DNA of 64,000 nt. Origin: Halobellus litoreus (GTDB lineage: Archaea; Halobacteriota; Halobacteria; Halobacteriales; Haloferacaceae). The stretch covers positions 1,326,192 to 1,390,191 of the forward strand of contig NZ_JANHAW010000002.1 in NCBI RefSeq assembly GCF_024464595.1, read 5' to 3'. Below are positions 32,714 to 40,681 of the stretch, piece by piece (the first letter of the stretch is position 1; every line of letters starts with the position of its first letter). The position numbers and the translations under genes were made by a program. Below the pieces are notes generated by a model that saw nothing but the letters and a program-made list of their open reading frames with translations, did no database searches and was not told the DNA's origin.

Positions 32714-32737
32714 TACGATCGCGGGCCCAGAGCCCGC

Positions 32738-32822
32738 GTGACGTAGCACCCGGCCCGCGCCGGTCAGCGGTTGCCCGACACGCCGTCGCGGGATCGTCCC
32801 TGTCGGCTGTTCGCCCTATTCG
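32738..32822 (+). ncRNA. Candidate structured RNA, copy C of four (shortest)
   Basis: Starts GTGACGTAG. CCCGCGCCG (32754-32762) pairs with CGTCGCGGG (32784-32792) with one mismatch. CCGACA (32775-32780) pairs with TGTCGG (32801-32806). Relative to copy A (CCGGCA/TGCCGG) both sides have changed, G-C to A-U, so pairing is kept. The tail CTGTTCGCC is shared. It sits in a 127-base gap between convergent genes, so it cannot be a leader, and it overlaps the 3' end of the gene on the other strand. Confidence 0.62.
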
Positions 32823-33337
32823 GTCCCTTCGATCGGCTCCGAGCCGCCGGGCTGGACGCCGGTCTCGGTCTCCTCGCCGACGACCCACTTGTCGGAGTAA
32901 CTCGCGCCGCAGGCGCAATGGGCGTACGCGTGGATCACCGCGCCGCGAGCGTAGAGTCCGCCGACTTCCTCGTTCTGCGCCTCCGAGAACGCGAAGATGA
33001 ACTCGACGTCGTGTGCCCCGGAGATTTCGCCGTCGGCGGCGTCCGTCTCCGCGGGGCCGTCGGCAGCGCCGGCCTCGGGACACTCGCCGCCGTCGAGATC
33101 GCGGGAGATGTGACCCCGCGAGTCCATCGCCCCGCGGGCGAACTCCATCGCGTCCATTCCGGTCCCGGCGGCGAACGCCCGCCGGCCGTCGTCGCCGGGA
33201 ACGACGAGCACGTAGCCCGAGTCGACCGTCTCGCCGAGCTTCGGGAGTTTCCCCTGGCTGTCGAGGTACTCGTCGGTCAGAAACAGCGCGACGTCGTCGT
33301 GACGCTCGCCCGCGAGAAACGCGTCGAGTTGGCTCAT
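32816..33337 (-). CDS. DUF5807-like conserved haloarchaeal protein
   Basis: 173 residues, acidic. MSQLDAFLAGERHDDVALFL and the C-terminal YAHCACGASYSDKWV are recognisable parts of a haloarchaeal family I recall as DUF5807. The CACG near the end could bind a metal. Function is unknown. It is convergent with the DHH gene and shares its last bases with candidate RNA copy C. Confidence 0.75.
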   Translation of the reverse strand: MSQLDAFLAGERHDDVALFLTDEYLDSQGKLPKLGETVDSGYVLVVPGDDGRRAFAAGTGMDAMEFARGAMDSRGHISRDLDGGECPEAGAADGPAETDAADGEISGAHDVEFIFAFSEAQNEEVGGLYARGAVIHAYAHCACGASYSDKWVVGEETETGVQPGGSEPIEGTE

Positions 33338-33412
33338 AGCGTCGAGACGACGCCAAGAGGTAAAAGCCGCGTGAAATCCGCCCTCACTCTCGATCCCACC
33401 GCGGTAGGAGTC

Positions 33413-33568
33413 TCAGTGTCTCGTCGCGCGCGCTTCGCGGACGTCGGCACCGTCGCGAACCTTGTCCTCGCAGTTCGGACAGACCCGCGGATGGTCCATC
33501 CCGTTCGGTGCGAACACCCGGACGTACTCCGCAGTAACGAACGATCCGCAGTTCTCGCATGTCGGCAT
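33413..33568 (-). CDS. 51-residue zinc-ribbon protein (DUF7563-like)
   Basis: MPTCENCGSFVTAEYVRVF opens the protein and VCPNCED follows near residue 29. The two Cys-x2-Cys pairs make a zinc ribbon. Very small zinc-finger proteins are abundant and functionally important in haloarchaea, though few are characterised. The competing longer frame in the same DNA is Arg-rich and was rejected. The start codon CAT lies at 33566-33568 beside an AT-rich stretch (33570-33605) that probably holds its promoter. Confidence 0.75.
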   Translation of the reverse strand: MPTCENCGSFVTAEYVRVFAPNGMDHPRVCPNCEDKVRDGADVREARATRH

Positions 33569-33657
33569 CAGTCAGATATTTGTATTGAATCAAAATAATA
33601 TTTCGGGGGAAATATCGCGACTGATTCCATCCGCGTCGGCGACTCTCGACGCCCGAA

Positions 33658-33930
33658 TCAGGAATCGCTCGCGGCCCCCGGTCGCCGTTCGCCCGTCTCG
33701 CTGAGCGCGTGGCGGACGAGGAGGTCGATCCCGCGAGCGACTTCGATCCCGCCGTAGTAGACGCCGACCAGCGAGACGAGAACGCTCACGACGACGCCGT
33801 ATGGACCGAAGAGCAGCGCGACGAGCGAGCCGAGGCCCGAGACGACGGCGAAGTAGAACGCGCCGACGGCGAAGCGGTAGGCCGCGTCGCGGTGCGCCTG
33901 TGCAGTCGACGGGAGGGTCGCGGACGACAT
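33658..33930 (-). CDS. Small two-segment membrane protein
   Basis: 90 residues with two hydrophobic stretches, YRFAVGAFYFAVVSGLGSLV and GVVVSVLVSLVGVYYGGIEV. The tail is short and polar. No family is recognised. The ATG at 33930 is chosen over an upstream in-frame codon. It is the last gene of a likely hisS-usp-truA run on the minus strand, 52 bases after truA. Confidence 0.7.
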   Translation of the reverse strand: MSSATLPSTAQAHRDAAYRFAVGAFYFAVVSGLGSLVALLFGPYGVVVSVLVSLVGVYYGGIEVARGIDLLVRHALSETGERRPGAASDS

Positions 33931-33982
33931 ACCTCCGAGGTCGGTCACGGCCCGCATAAGTGTTCAGTCGTCGCGTCCGTCG

Positions 33983-34909
33983 TCACTGTCGTCGGGGTCG
34001 GCCGTCGCTCTCGTCGCGTCGACCGGTCCCATCGTCGACGACGCCGCCGACGGCGTCGACGATTCGGCCGGTCACGCGAGAACGGACGAGCGCGTCGCGC
34101 CGCCGGGCGTCGAACACCTCGACCGCGCTCTCGACGCCCCGGGGGTCGCGCTCGAAGTCGAGCCCCGGGTAGTCGACGTCCGCGAGCAGGAGCGGTCCGG
34201 GCGGGGCGGCGGGGACGCCGTCGGGGCCGTCGAGCGGTTCCGGCCCGAGGAGCCGGCGGACGTTCTCGACGGTCCGATCGCCGCCGGCGACGCCCCGGAT
34301 CACCGACACGAGTCGACGGACGAGCGACCGCGGGAAGCCGCCGGCGGCGACGCGCAGCGACAGGAAGTCGCCGTCGCGGTCGATCGAGATCGACACGTCG
34401 CGAACCGTGCCCCGGTCGTCGGGCGTGAGGTTGTGGAAGTCGTGTTCCCCGCCGAGCGTCGCGGCGGCCTCGGCGGCGCGCTCGTCGTCGAGCGCCGGCC
34501 CGTAGAGGTCGTAGACGTACTCGCGGCGAACCGCGTCGTGCGTGGCGTGGAAGTCGCCGGGTGCGTCCGCGGCGGCCCAGGCGCGGACGTGCCCCGGCAG
34601 TTCGCCGTTCAGCGCTCGCGGCGAGCACCACTCGGGACATTCGAACGCGACCGTCTGCGCGAGCGCGGAGACGCCCGCGTCCGTTCGACCGGCGGCGGCG
34701 TACCCCCGCGGTCGGTCTCGCGCTCCTCGGTCGAACACGTCGAGGGCGTCGAGCGCGTCGAAGACGGCGTCCTCGACGGTCGGAACGGACGGCTGTCGCT
34801 GGAACCCGTGGAACGGCCGACCGTCGTAGGCGACGCGAAAGGCGCGCACTCGTCCGGGACGGTCGGGATCCCGGCTCACACCGCCTCCGTCGCCGTCGCC
34901 GCTACCCAT
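33983..34909 (-). CDS. truA: tRNA pseudouridine synthase A
   Basis: 308 residues. The catalytic aspartate is in AAAGRTDAGVSALAQTVAF, preceded by FRVAYDGRPFHGFQRQ. SLRVAAGGFPRSLVRRLVSV is the conserved RNA-contact segment. TruA modifies positions 38-40 of many tRNAs. The ATG at 34909 is used, giving a 17-residue polar extension; a GTG closer to the core is possible. The start overlaps the upstream Usp gene by 8 bases, so the two are co-translated. Confidence 0.92.
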   Translation of the reverse strand: MGSGDGDGGGVSRDPDRPGRVRAFRVAYDGRPFHGFQRQPSVPTVEDAVFDALDALDVFDRGARDRPRGYAAAGRTDAGVSALAQTVAFECPEWCSPRALNGELPGHVRAWAAADAPGDFHATHDAVRREYVYDLYGPALDDERAAEAAATLGGEHDFHNLTPDDRGTVRDVSISIDRDGDFLSLRVAAGGFPRSLVRRLVSVIRGVAGGDRTVENVRRLLGPEPLDGPDGVPAAPPGPLLLADVDYPGLDFERDPRGVESAVEVFDARRRDALVRSRVTGRIVDAVGGVVDDGTGRRDESDGRPRRQ

Positions 34910-35375
34910 CGGTCGAGTCGGCTCGTTCGTCCGCCTCGGGGGGTCGGTAGTCCCGGTCCTCGCCGCGGAGGACGAGCACGGGGGCCGGCGAGAGCCTGAG
35001 GACGCGCGCTGTCGTGCTGCCGAGGAGGTAGCGTTCGAGGCCACGGCGACCGTGACTGCCCATCACGACGAGGTCGGCGTCGGCGGCCCGGTCGACGATG
35101 GCCCGGTACGGCGTGCCGCGGACGACGGCGGTTTCGACGTCGACGCCGGACTCGCGGGCGCGCTCGGCGACGGCCGCAACGTGGCGTTCGGCCTCGGCCT
35201 CGTAGCCGTCGAGCAGCGCCTCCGTATCGAGTTTGGCCGCCGAAAGCGTCTGGACGTCGACGACGGAGACGACAGACAGCGTCGCGTCGGCGTCCCGGGC
35301 CAGTTGGATCGCGTGGTCAGCGGCCGCCTCGCTCGGCGCGCTCCCGTCGACGGGCGTGAGGATCGTGTCGTACAT
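34902..35375 (-). CDS. UspA-family universal stress protein
   Basis: 157 residues. It has MYDTILTPVDGSAPSEAAAD and the ATP-binding motif VMGSHGRRGLERYLLGSTTA. It lies between hisS (87 bases upstream) and truA (overlap of 8 bases), an arrangement that ties it to translation genes, though no direct link is known. Confidence 0.93.
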   Translation of the reverse strand: MYDTILTPVDGSAPSEAAADHAIQLARDADATLSVVSVVDVQTLSAAKLDTEALLDGYEAEAERHVAAVAERARESGVDVETAVVRGTPYRAIVDRAADADLVVMGSHGRRGLERYLLGSTTARVLRLSPAPVLVLRGEDRDYRPPEADERADSTDG

Positions 35376-35462
35376 ACGTGTAGATTCGCGAGCAGTCGTA
35401 AAACATCACCGCGCGTTCGCGGCGCGAGTCGCGGCCGGCGCGGTCCGCCGGAGCCGTCGCGT

Positions 35463-36758
35463 TCAGACCAGGTCCTCGAACGTGGGCGACGCGCGGTCGC
35501 CGGGGAACTCCTCGACGGGAGCGGTCGTCTGGTCGCCCGAGTCCATGTCCTTCACCGTCACCTCGCCGTTCGCCAGGTCCTGCTCGCCGACGATCACGAC
35601 CGTCTCGGCGTTGACGCTGTCGGCGTAGCCCATCTGCGCGCCGAAACTGCGGTCCGAGACGTCGACCTCGACGACGTTCCCGGCGGCGCGGAGGTCGCGG
35701 GCGATCCGGGCGGCGACGTCGCGAGTGTCGCCGACGGTCAGGACGTAGTAGTCCGTCGAGAGCGCCTCTTCGGGCCACACGCCGGCGCGCTGACAGAGCA
35801 GCGAGAGCGGCGCGAGGCCGGGGGCGACGCCGACGGCGGGGGTCGGCTGTCCCCCGAAGCTCTCGATGAGGTCGTCGTAGCGGCCGCCGCCGAACACGGC
35901 GCGGGAGATTTCGCCGGTCGAGTCGAAGCACTCGAAGACGACGCCCGTGTAGTAATCCAGTCCGCGCGCGGTCGTCAGCGACACCTCGCAGTACTCGCGC
36001 GCCCCGAAGTCCTCGGCGGCCGCGAGCACCTCGCGGAGGTTCTCGACGGCGCTCGCGACGTCGTCCCCGCCGAAGTCGGCGATCTCTTCGAGGTCGCCCG
36101 TCGCCACGAGGTCGTCGAACGACTCGGCCTGCTCGTAAGAGAGGCCGGCGTCGGAGAGAAGCCCCAGGTACTCCGTCTCCTCGACCTTCGCGCGCTTGTC
36201 GACCGCGCGGATCGCCGCGCGGGTGTCGACGTCGGCGTCGAACGCGCGGAGCAGGCCGCCGAGAATGTCGCGGTGAGAGACGCGGAACTCGAAGTCCTCG
36301 CCCGTGAGTCCCAGATCGGTGAGCGAATCGGCCGCGTAGGCGAGGATCTCCGCGTCGGCCTCCGGTTCCGCGGAGCCGAAGATGTCGACGTTCGTCTGGT
36401 AGAACTCCCTGAACCGCCCCTGCTGGACCTGCTCGAAGCGCCAGAACGGCCGCGTCGAGTACCACTTGATCGGCTTCGACAGTTCCTGCTGCTTCGCGAC
36501 GACCATCCGCGCGACCGTCGGCGTCAGTTCCGGCGTCAGCGACACCTCGCGGCCGCCCTTGTCCTCGAAGGCGTACAGTTCCTCGACGATCTCCTCGCCG
36601 CTCTTGTCGACGTACATCTCCGTCCGTTCGAGCGCGGGCGTGGATATCTCGCGGAACCCGTAGCGCGCGGCGGCGTCTTCCAGCGCGTCGATGACCTGCC
36701 GCCTGGGGGTCATCTCCTCGGGGTAGAAGTCCCGAAAGCCCTTGAGTCGGTCGTACAT
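35463..36758 (-). CDS. hisS: Histidyl-tRNA synthetase
   Basis: 431 residues, class II synthetase. Motif 1 region is RYGFREISTPALERTEMYVD, motif 2 is YSTRPFWRFEQVQQGRFREF, the histidine-binding LTTARGLDYYTGVVFE and motif 3 around GGGRYDDLIE and VGVAPGL are all present. The C-terminal anticodon-binding domain runs from about residue 335. The ATG at 36758 begins MYDRLKGFRDFYPEEM, the normal start of archaeal HisRS; the longer upstream frame is not coding. Confidence 0.97.
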   Translation of the reverse strand: MYDRLKGFRDFYPEEMTPRRQVIDALEDAAARYGFREISTPALERTEMYVDKSGEEIVEELYAFEDKGGREVSLTPELTPTVARMVVAKQQELSKPIKWYSTRPFWRFEQVQQGRFREFYQTNVDIFGSAEPEADAEILAYAADSLTDLGLTGEDFEFRVSHRDILGGLLRAFDADVDTRAAIRAVDKRAKVEETEYLGLLSDAGLSYEQAESFDDLVATGDLEEIADFGGDDVASAVENLREVLAAAEDFGAREYCEVSLTTARGLDYYTGVVFECFDSTGEISRAVFGGGRYDDLIESFGGQPTPAVGVAPGLAPLSLLCQRAGVWPEEALSTDYYVLTVGDTRDVAARIARDLRAAGNVVEVDVSDRSFGAQMGYADSVNAETVVIVGEQDLANGEVTVKDMDSGDQTTAPVEEFPGDRASPTFEDLV

Positions 36759-36853
36759 ACCGACGGATTCGGCGGTGCCGCGCTTGAAACTGTTGAAGCC
36801 GCGGCGCGCGCGATCGCCCGGTCGTGAAAGCCCGCGACTCACCCGGAAGGAAC

Positions 36854-36860
36854 GCTTATG
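36854..36860 (+). promoter_or_regulatory. TATA-like box of the alcohol dehydrogenase gene
   Basis: GCTTATG lies 26 bases before the ATG at 36886, standard leaderless spacing. Confidence 0.5.
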
Positions 36861-36885
36861 CGTTTCGCCTCGTTGATACGTATCG

Positions 36886-37998
36886 ATGGAGATCGAAGCC
36901 GCCGTCATCGATGAGGAGGGAGGACCGTTCACGATCGAGCGCGTCGAGTTGAGCGAGCCACAGGCCAACGAGGTACTCGTTCGGATCGTCGGTGCCGGCG
37001 TGTGCCACACGGATATGATCGTCCGAGACCAGCTGTATCCGACGCCGCTGCCGGCAGTGCTCGGCCACGAGGGGTCGGGCGTCGTGGAGGCGGTCGGCGA
37101 GGGAGTCACCGAGGTCGAACCGGGCGACCGCGTGGTGCTGAGCTTCGACTACGACGACGAGTGCCAGAGCTGCCACGCCGGTCATCCCGCCTACTGCGAG
37201 GACTTCTTCGCGCACAACTTCGGCGGGAGGCGGCCGGAGGACGGGACCTCGCCGCTTTCCCGCGGTGACGAAGCGCTCAGCGGCCGCTTCTTCGGACAGT
37301 CGTCGTTCGCGACGCACGCGATCGCCACCGAACGCAACGTCGTCGTCGTCGAGGACGACGTTCCGCTCGAACTCCTCGGCCCGCTGGGATGCGGGGTCCA
37401 GACCGGGGCCGGTGCGGTGATCAACACGCTGGACCCGCAGGCGGGATCGTCGATCGCCGTGTTCGGCGCTGGATCGGTCGGTCTCTCGGCGGTGATGGCG
37501 GCCAATCTCGTCGGCTGCACCGAGATCGTCTCGATCGACATCAAGGGGAACCGTCTGGAGAAGGCCGCAGAGTTAGGTGCGACGGCGACCGTCAATCCGC
37601 AGTCCGTCGACGACGCCGTCGAGGCGGTCCGAGAGGTCACCGACGGCGGCCCCGACTACGCCGTGGAGACGACCGGCGTCGCCGACGTCGCCGAGCAGGC
37701 CGTCGACACGCTCACGCAGCGCGGCACGCTCGCCGTCGTCGGGGCCCCCGCGCTGGGGACGCGCGCGAGCTACGACGTCAACGACCTCATTCTGAACGGT
37801 CGGTCGATCACGGGCGTCGTCGAGGGCGACAGCAACCCGAAGGAGTTCATTCCGGACCTGATCGAACTGTACCGACAGGGGAAGTTCCCCTTCGACGAAC
37901 TCGTCACGTACTACGACTTCGAGGAGATCCAACAGGCCGTCGAGGACTCCGAGGAGGGCAGCAGTATCAAGCCGGTGCTCCGCGTGAGCGAGCCCTGA
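36886..37998 (+). CDS. Zinc-dependent alcohol dehydrogenase (aryl-alcohol dehydrogenase-like)
   Basis: 370 residues, medium-chain dehydrogenase. The catalytic zinc ligands are in AGVCHTDMIVRD and LGHEGSGVVEAVGEGV. The structural zinc lobe reads CQSCHAGHPAYC, with three visible cysteines in that stretch, as in benzyl-alcohol dehydrogenase-like members. The NAD-binding turn is VFGAGSVGLSAVMAA. It likely oxidises a primary alcohol or reduces the matching aldehyde; the natural substrate is unknown. It is divergent from hisS and convergent with the DMT transporter gene. Confidence 0.92.
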   Translation: MEIEAAVIDEEGGPFTIERVELSEPQANEVLVRIVGAGVCHTDMIVRDQLYPTPLPAVLGHEGSGVVEAVGEGVTEVEPGDRVVLSFDYDDECQSCHAGHPAYCEDFFAHNFGGRRPEDGTSPLSRGDEALSGRFFGQSSFATHAIATERNVVVVEDDVPLELLGPLGCGVQTGAGAVINTLDPQAGSSIAVFGAGSVGLSAVMAANLVGCTEIVSIDIKGNRLEKAAELGATATVNPQSVDDAVEAVREVTDGGPDYAVETTGVADVAEQAVDTLTQRGTLAVVGAPALGTRASYDVNDLILNGRSITGVVEGDSNPKEFIPDLIELYRQGKFPFDELVTYYDFEEIQQAVEDSEEGSSIKPVLRVSEP

Positions 37999-38026
37999 GC
38001 GGGGCGGTCGGGGTCGACCCGATCCC

Positions 38027-38908
38027 TCACGCCGCGATCAGCCCCACGCCGACGACGGCGAGTCCGGCGGCAGCGAGACGAATCCGGAACGAGTCCTCGC
38101 GGAGCAAGACCCCGCCGAGGAGGACCGCGACGACGGCCTGGGTGTTGATGATCGGCGACGCGATCGACGCCGGGACGGTCGAGAAGGCCAGCGACGTGAC
38201 GTGCTCGCCGAGCGCGACGCCGCCGCCCGCGAGGGCGAACTTCGGCAGCGCGTCGCGGATCGGGACCCACTCGCGGAGCGCGAGCGGCAGCACGACGACG
38301 AGCACGCCACCGAGCACCGTCGGGACCCACAGTTCGAGCGGGAGCGCCAGTTCCTGCAGCGCGACGCGCTTTCCCACGTCGCTGACGGCGAAGAACGCCG
38401 CGCTCAACAGTCCGAACTGCGCCGCCCGCGACGACGCCGCCTTCCGGATCGGATCCAAGAGCGACCCGGTCCGGTAGTTCGCGACGTAGACGGCGAGCGT
38501 CGCGACGACGACGCCGGTGACCTGGATCGGGGTGAGTCGTTCCTGCAGGAAGAGCACCTCGATCGGGAGGACGAAGACGGGGACCACCTTGCTGATCGGC
38601 GCGACGTACGAGACGTCGCCGCGGCCGAGCGCCCAGAGGAACACGAGAAACGCCGCCGCGGTCGCGACGATCGTCCCGACGACGAGCACGCCTTCGGCGA
38701 CGCTGAACCCCGAGAGCGAGGGAACGTCGGCGGGGGCCGTGCGCTGTATCGTGAGCGGCAGGTACCACAGCACGGCGGCGGCGTTGACGCCGACGGTCAC
38801 GACCGTGCTCGGATACTCCTCGAAGTACTGCTTGAGGACGAAGATGTACGTCCCCCAGACGACCGCCGCCGCGAGGGAGTAGCCGATGCCGGGAGGGAGG
38901 GAGAACAC
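38027..38908 (-). CDS. EamA/DMT-family membrane transporter
   Basis: 293 residues and ten predicted transmembrane segments in two EamA repeats (about 5-142 and 160-290). WGTYIFVLKQYFEEYPSTVV and SYVAPISKVVPVFVLPIEVL in the first half and HVTSLAFSTVPASIASPII in the second are typical. DMT proteins export metabolites or drugs; the substrate is unknown. It begins directly at a hydrophobic segment. It is convergent with the alcohol dehydrogenase gene, 28 bases apart. Confidence 0.88.
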   Translation of the reverse strand: MFSLPPGIGYSLAAAVVWGTYIFVLKQYFEEYPSTVVTVGVNAAAVLWYLPLTIQRTAPADVPSLSGFSVAEGVLVVGTIVATAAAFLVFLWALGRGDVSYVAPISKVVPVFVLPIEVLFLQERLTPIQVTGVVVATLAVYVANYRTGSLLDPIRKAASSRAAQFGLLSAAFFAVSDVGKRVALQELALPLELWVPTVLGGVLVVVLPLALREWVPIRDALPKFALAGGGVALGEHVTSLAFSTVPASIASPIINTQAVVAVLLGGVLLREDSFRIRLAAAGLAVVGVGLIAA

Positions 38909-39044
38909 GTGCGGAGGTCGCCGTCACCGAGAGAAATGTGTTCGGATTCCGATCGGGGCGGGCAGAGTCGGGTCCAGGCGTGATCAGAGCGGCGAGAGCA
39001 CGGTGCGCCTCAATCGGATCCGACCGGCGCAGCCGCCTCCCGTG

Positions 39045-39644
39045 TCAGTCCTCGGTTCGCAGGCCGCGCACGTACGACTGTTCGTGGGCGGGGAACACCG
39101 ATTCGACCGCGTCCGCGCCGCCGCGGTCGGCGATCAGCGCCCGGAGTTCCGCCTCGTAGTCGCCCTTCGGGATCGTCTCGGAGGGGCCGGTCTCGACGGT
39201 CAGCGTCTCCTCGACCAGCCGGTCGACCGCGTTCCGTCCCAGTCCCGCGAGCGGCGAGAGGTAGTCCACGCCGTGTCTGTCTTCGAGGCTCTGCGCCTGC
39301 GCCCGCGAAATCGTCGGGACTCTGTCGTCGCGGCGACTCCCGTCGGCGACGGCGTCGACGTCGAGTCCCGCCACCGATTCGAGCGCGTGCTCGTGGACCC
39401 GCTGGATGCCGTGTCGGGGGTAGCCGTCCTCGATCATCTCGTCGACGGCCGCCTCGGCGACGGATCGGTCCAGATCGACGGCCTCGAAGGGATAGCCCAG
39501 GCGATCGGCCGCGGCCTCGGCGTGCTCCCAGTCGTCGGTGACGCCGAACCGGCCGGTCACGAGCGTCACGTCGTAGAAGGAGTCGAGAAACAGCGCCGCG
39601 AGCGTCGAGTCTTTGCCGCCGCTGTAGAGAAGCGCGAGGTCCAC
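39045..39644 (-). CDS. PP-loop ATPase (adenine nucleotide alpha-hydrolase family)
   Basis: 199 residues. ALLYSGGKDSTLAALFL carries the SGGxDS PP-loop that binds ATP in tRNA-modifying and amide-forming enzymes. VADGSRRDDRVPTISRAQAQ is a second conserved part. It resembles archaeal proteins encoded next to S19e and PDCD5. The substrate is unknown; a role in tRNA or translation-factor modification is plausible from context. It starts 7 bases after the PDCD5 gene, in the same operon. Confidence 0.85.
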   Translation of the reverse strand: MDLALLYSGGKDSTLAALFLDSFYDVTLVTGRFGVTDDWEHAEAAADRLGYPFEAVDLDRSVAEAAVDEMIEDGYPRHGIQRVHEHALESVAGLDVDAVADGSRRDDRVPTISRAQAQSLEDRHGVDYLSPLAGLGRNAVDRLVEETLTVETGPSETIPKGDYEAELRALIADRGGADAVESVFPAHEQSYVRGLRTED

Positions 39645-39651
39645 GAGTCCG

Positions 39652-40014
39652 CTATCGCCGACGGATGTCGAAGCTCTTCGATTCCGGCTGCAGCTCGCGG
39701 AGCAGGTCCTTCATCTGGTCCTCGTCGATGCGGTCCTGGATCCGGCCGCTCTGGGCGAGCGCGACGATCTGTTTCTTCACCGACTCCGCGAAGTCGGGTT
39801 TCGACATCTCGACGGCGTTGAGTCGCTGGCGCGCGCCGTCGGTCAGGTACTGCTTCAGCATCGCCTCCTGCTTGGCCTCCGCCTGCTCGCGGGCGGCCTC
39901 CTGGGCGGCCTCGGGGTTCTGCCCGCCCTGCTGCCCCTCGGCCTGGTCGCGGAGCTCCTGCATCTTCTGTTCGCGCAGTTCCTCCAGTCGGTCGTCGTCG
40001 GGGGTTCCACTCAT
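39652..40014 (-). CDS. PDCD5-like DNA-binding protein
   Basis: 120 residues, highly charged and helical. [13 protein letters not shown] at the start and LVPFM-free core with [20 protein letters not shown] follow the PDCD5 family pattern of archaea and eukaryotes. A Gln/Glu/Ala-rich helix lies in residues 25-50. Homologues bind DNA or, in eukaryotes, chaperonin. It lies 68 bases after rps19e and 7 bases before the PP-loop gene, a conserved archaeal order. Confidence 0.93.
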   Translation of the reverse strand: MSGTPDDDRLEELREQKMQELRDQAEGQQGGQNPEAAQEAAREQAEAKQEAMLKQYLTDGARQRLNAVEMSKPDFAESVKKQIVALAQSGRIQDRIDEDQMKDLLRELQPESKSFDIRRR

Positions 40015-40082
40015 CGTCGTAGGATTCTGTCGCGGCGCTAAAAACGGTTACGTCGTTCGACCTCGACGCTCGAATCCGCGTC

Positions 40083-40538
40083 TTACGCGTAGCGTTCGAG
40101 TTCCGGCCGGTCGAGCTCCGCGAGAACGTCGTCCGCGGCGTTGTCGAGGAAGCTCTGTCCCTCGCTGGTGATGCGGCGGCCCTGGCCCTTCGCCGTCTCG
40201 ACGAGGCCTTCCTCCTCGAGCTGCTGGAGCGCCGTTCGAATGATCTTCTTGCTGCCGGGGGCGGAGCTGTTCCCGGAGACCCGGTATCGGGTGGTGCCGC
40301 GCTTGCGGCCGCCGTACTCCGTCGAGAGACGGTCGACGCCGATGGGGCCTTCCTTCGCGACCTTGCGGAGCAGCGACGCCGCGCGGACGTACCAGAAGTC
40401 GTCCTGTTCGGGCGGGAGTTCTCGGGTCTGTCCCGTCTTGGCGAACTCGATCCACTCGGGCTCCTCGATTCGATCCGCAAGGCGGTCGGCGACGTCCTCG
40501 ATGAGGGCGTCGGCCGGAACGTCGTAGACGCTTACCAT
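40083..40538 (-). CDS. rps19e: 30S ribosomal protein S19e
   Basis: 151 residues. The start MVSVYDVPADALIEDVADRL and the segments WYVRAASLLRKVAKEGPIGV and YGGRKRGTTRYRVSGNSSAP are unmistakable S19e. S19e is shared by archaea and eukaryotes and works in small-subunit maturation. The ATG at 40538 is preferred to a codon two residues upstream. It is the first gene of the S19e-PDCD5-PP-loop operon. Confidence 0.96.
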   Translation of the reverse strand: MVSVYDVPADALIEDVADRLADRIEEPEWIEFAKTGQTRELPPEQDDFWYVRAASLLRKVAKEGPIGVDRLSTEYGGRKRGTTRYRVSGNSSAPGSKKIIRTALQQLEEEGLVETAKGQGRRITSEGQSFLDNAADDVLAELDRPELERYA

Positions 40539-40562
40539 ACCCACCGATTCCCGTTCGCGTCG

Positions 40563-40568
40563 TTTAAA
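40563..40568 (-). promoter_or_regulatory. TATA box of rps19e
   Basis: TTTAAA lies about 25 bases upstream of the ATG at 40538 on the minus strand, a standard haloarchaeal promoter for a leaderless transcript. Confidence 0.65.
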
Positions 40569-40583
40569 GCCATCGTATCGGGC

Positions 40584-40681
40584 TTACGGCGCGTGAGACG
40601 GTCCCTCAGTCGTTCCGAGAACGGCGTCGGTCTCGGCGGCGAGCGCGTGGTCGTCGACCCGCGGGGGGTCGAACGCGGACT
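40584..40681 (-). pseudogene. Coding-like tail out of frame after the flippase-like gene
   Basis: Directly after the stop codon at 40681-40683, the +1 frame reads ESAFDPPRVDDHALAAETD and continues to a TAA at 40584-40586. It has acidic haloarchaeal composition and GC-rich third positions. The simplest reading is that the flippase gene once continued here and lost its end by a frameshift, or that the assembly has an indel near 40681. Confidence 0.4.

Noticed and set aside
38180..38195. GTGACGTG string resembling the start of the RNA family
   Set aside because: It lies inside the DMT transporter gene, with no TATA box 24 bases upstream and no matching helices.
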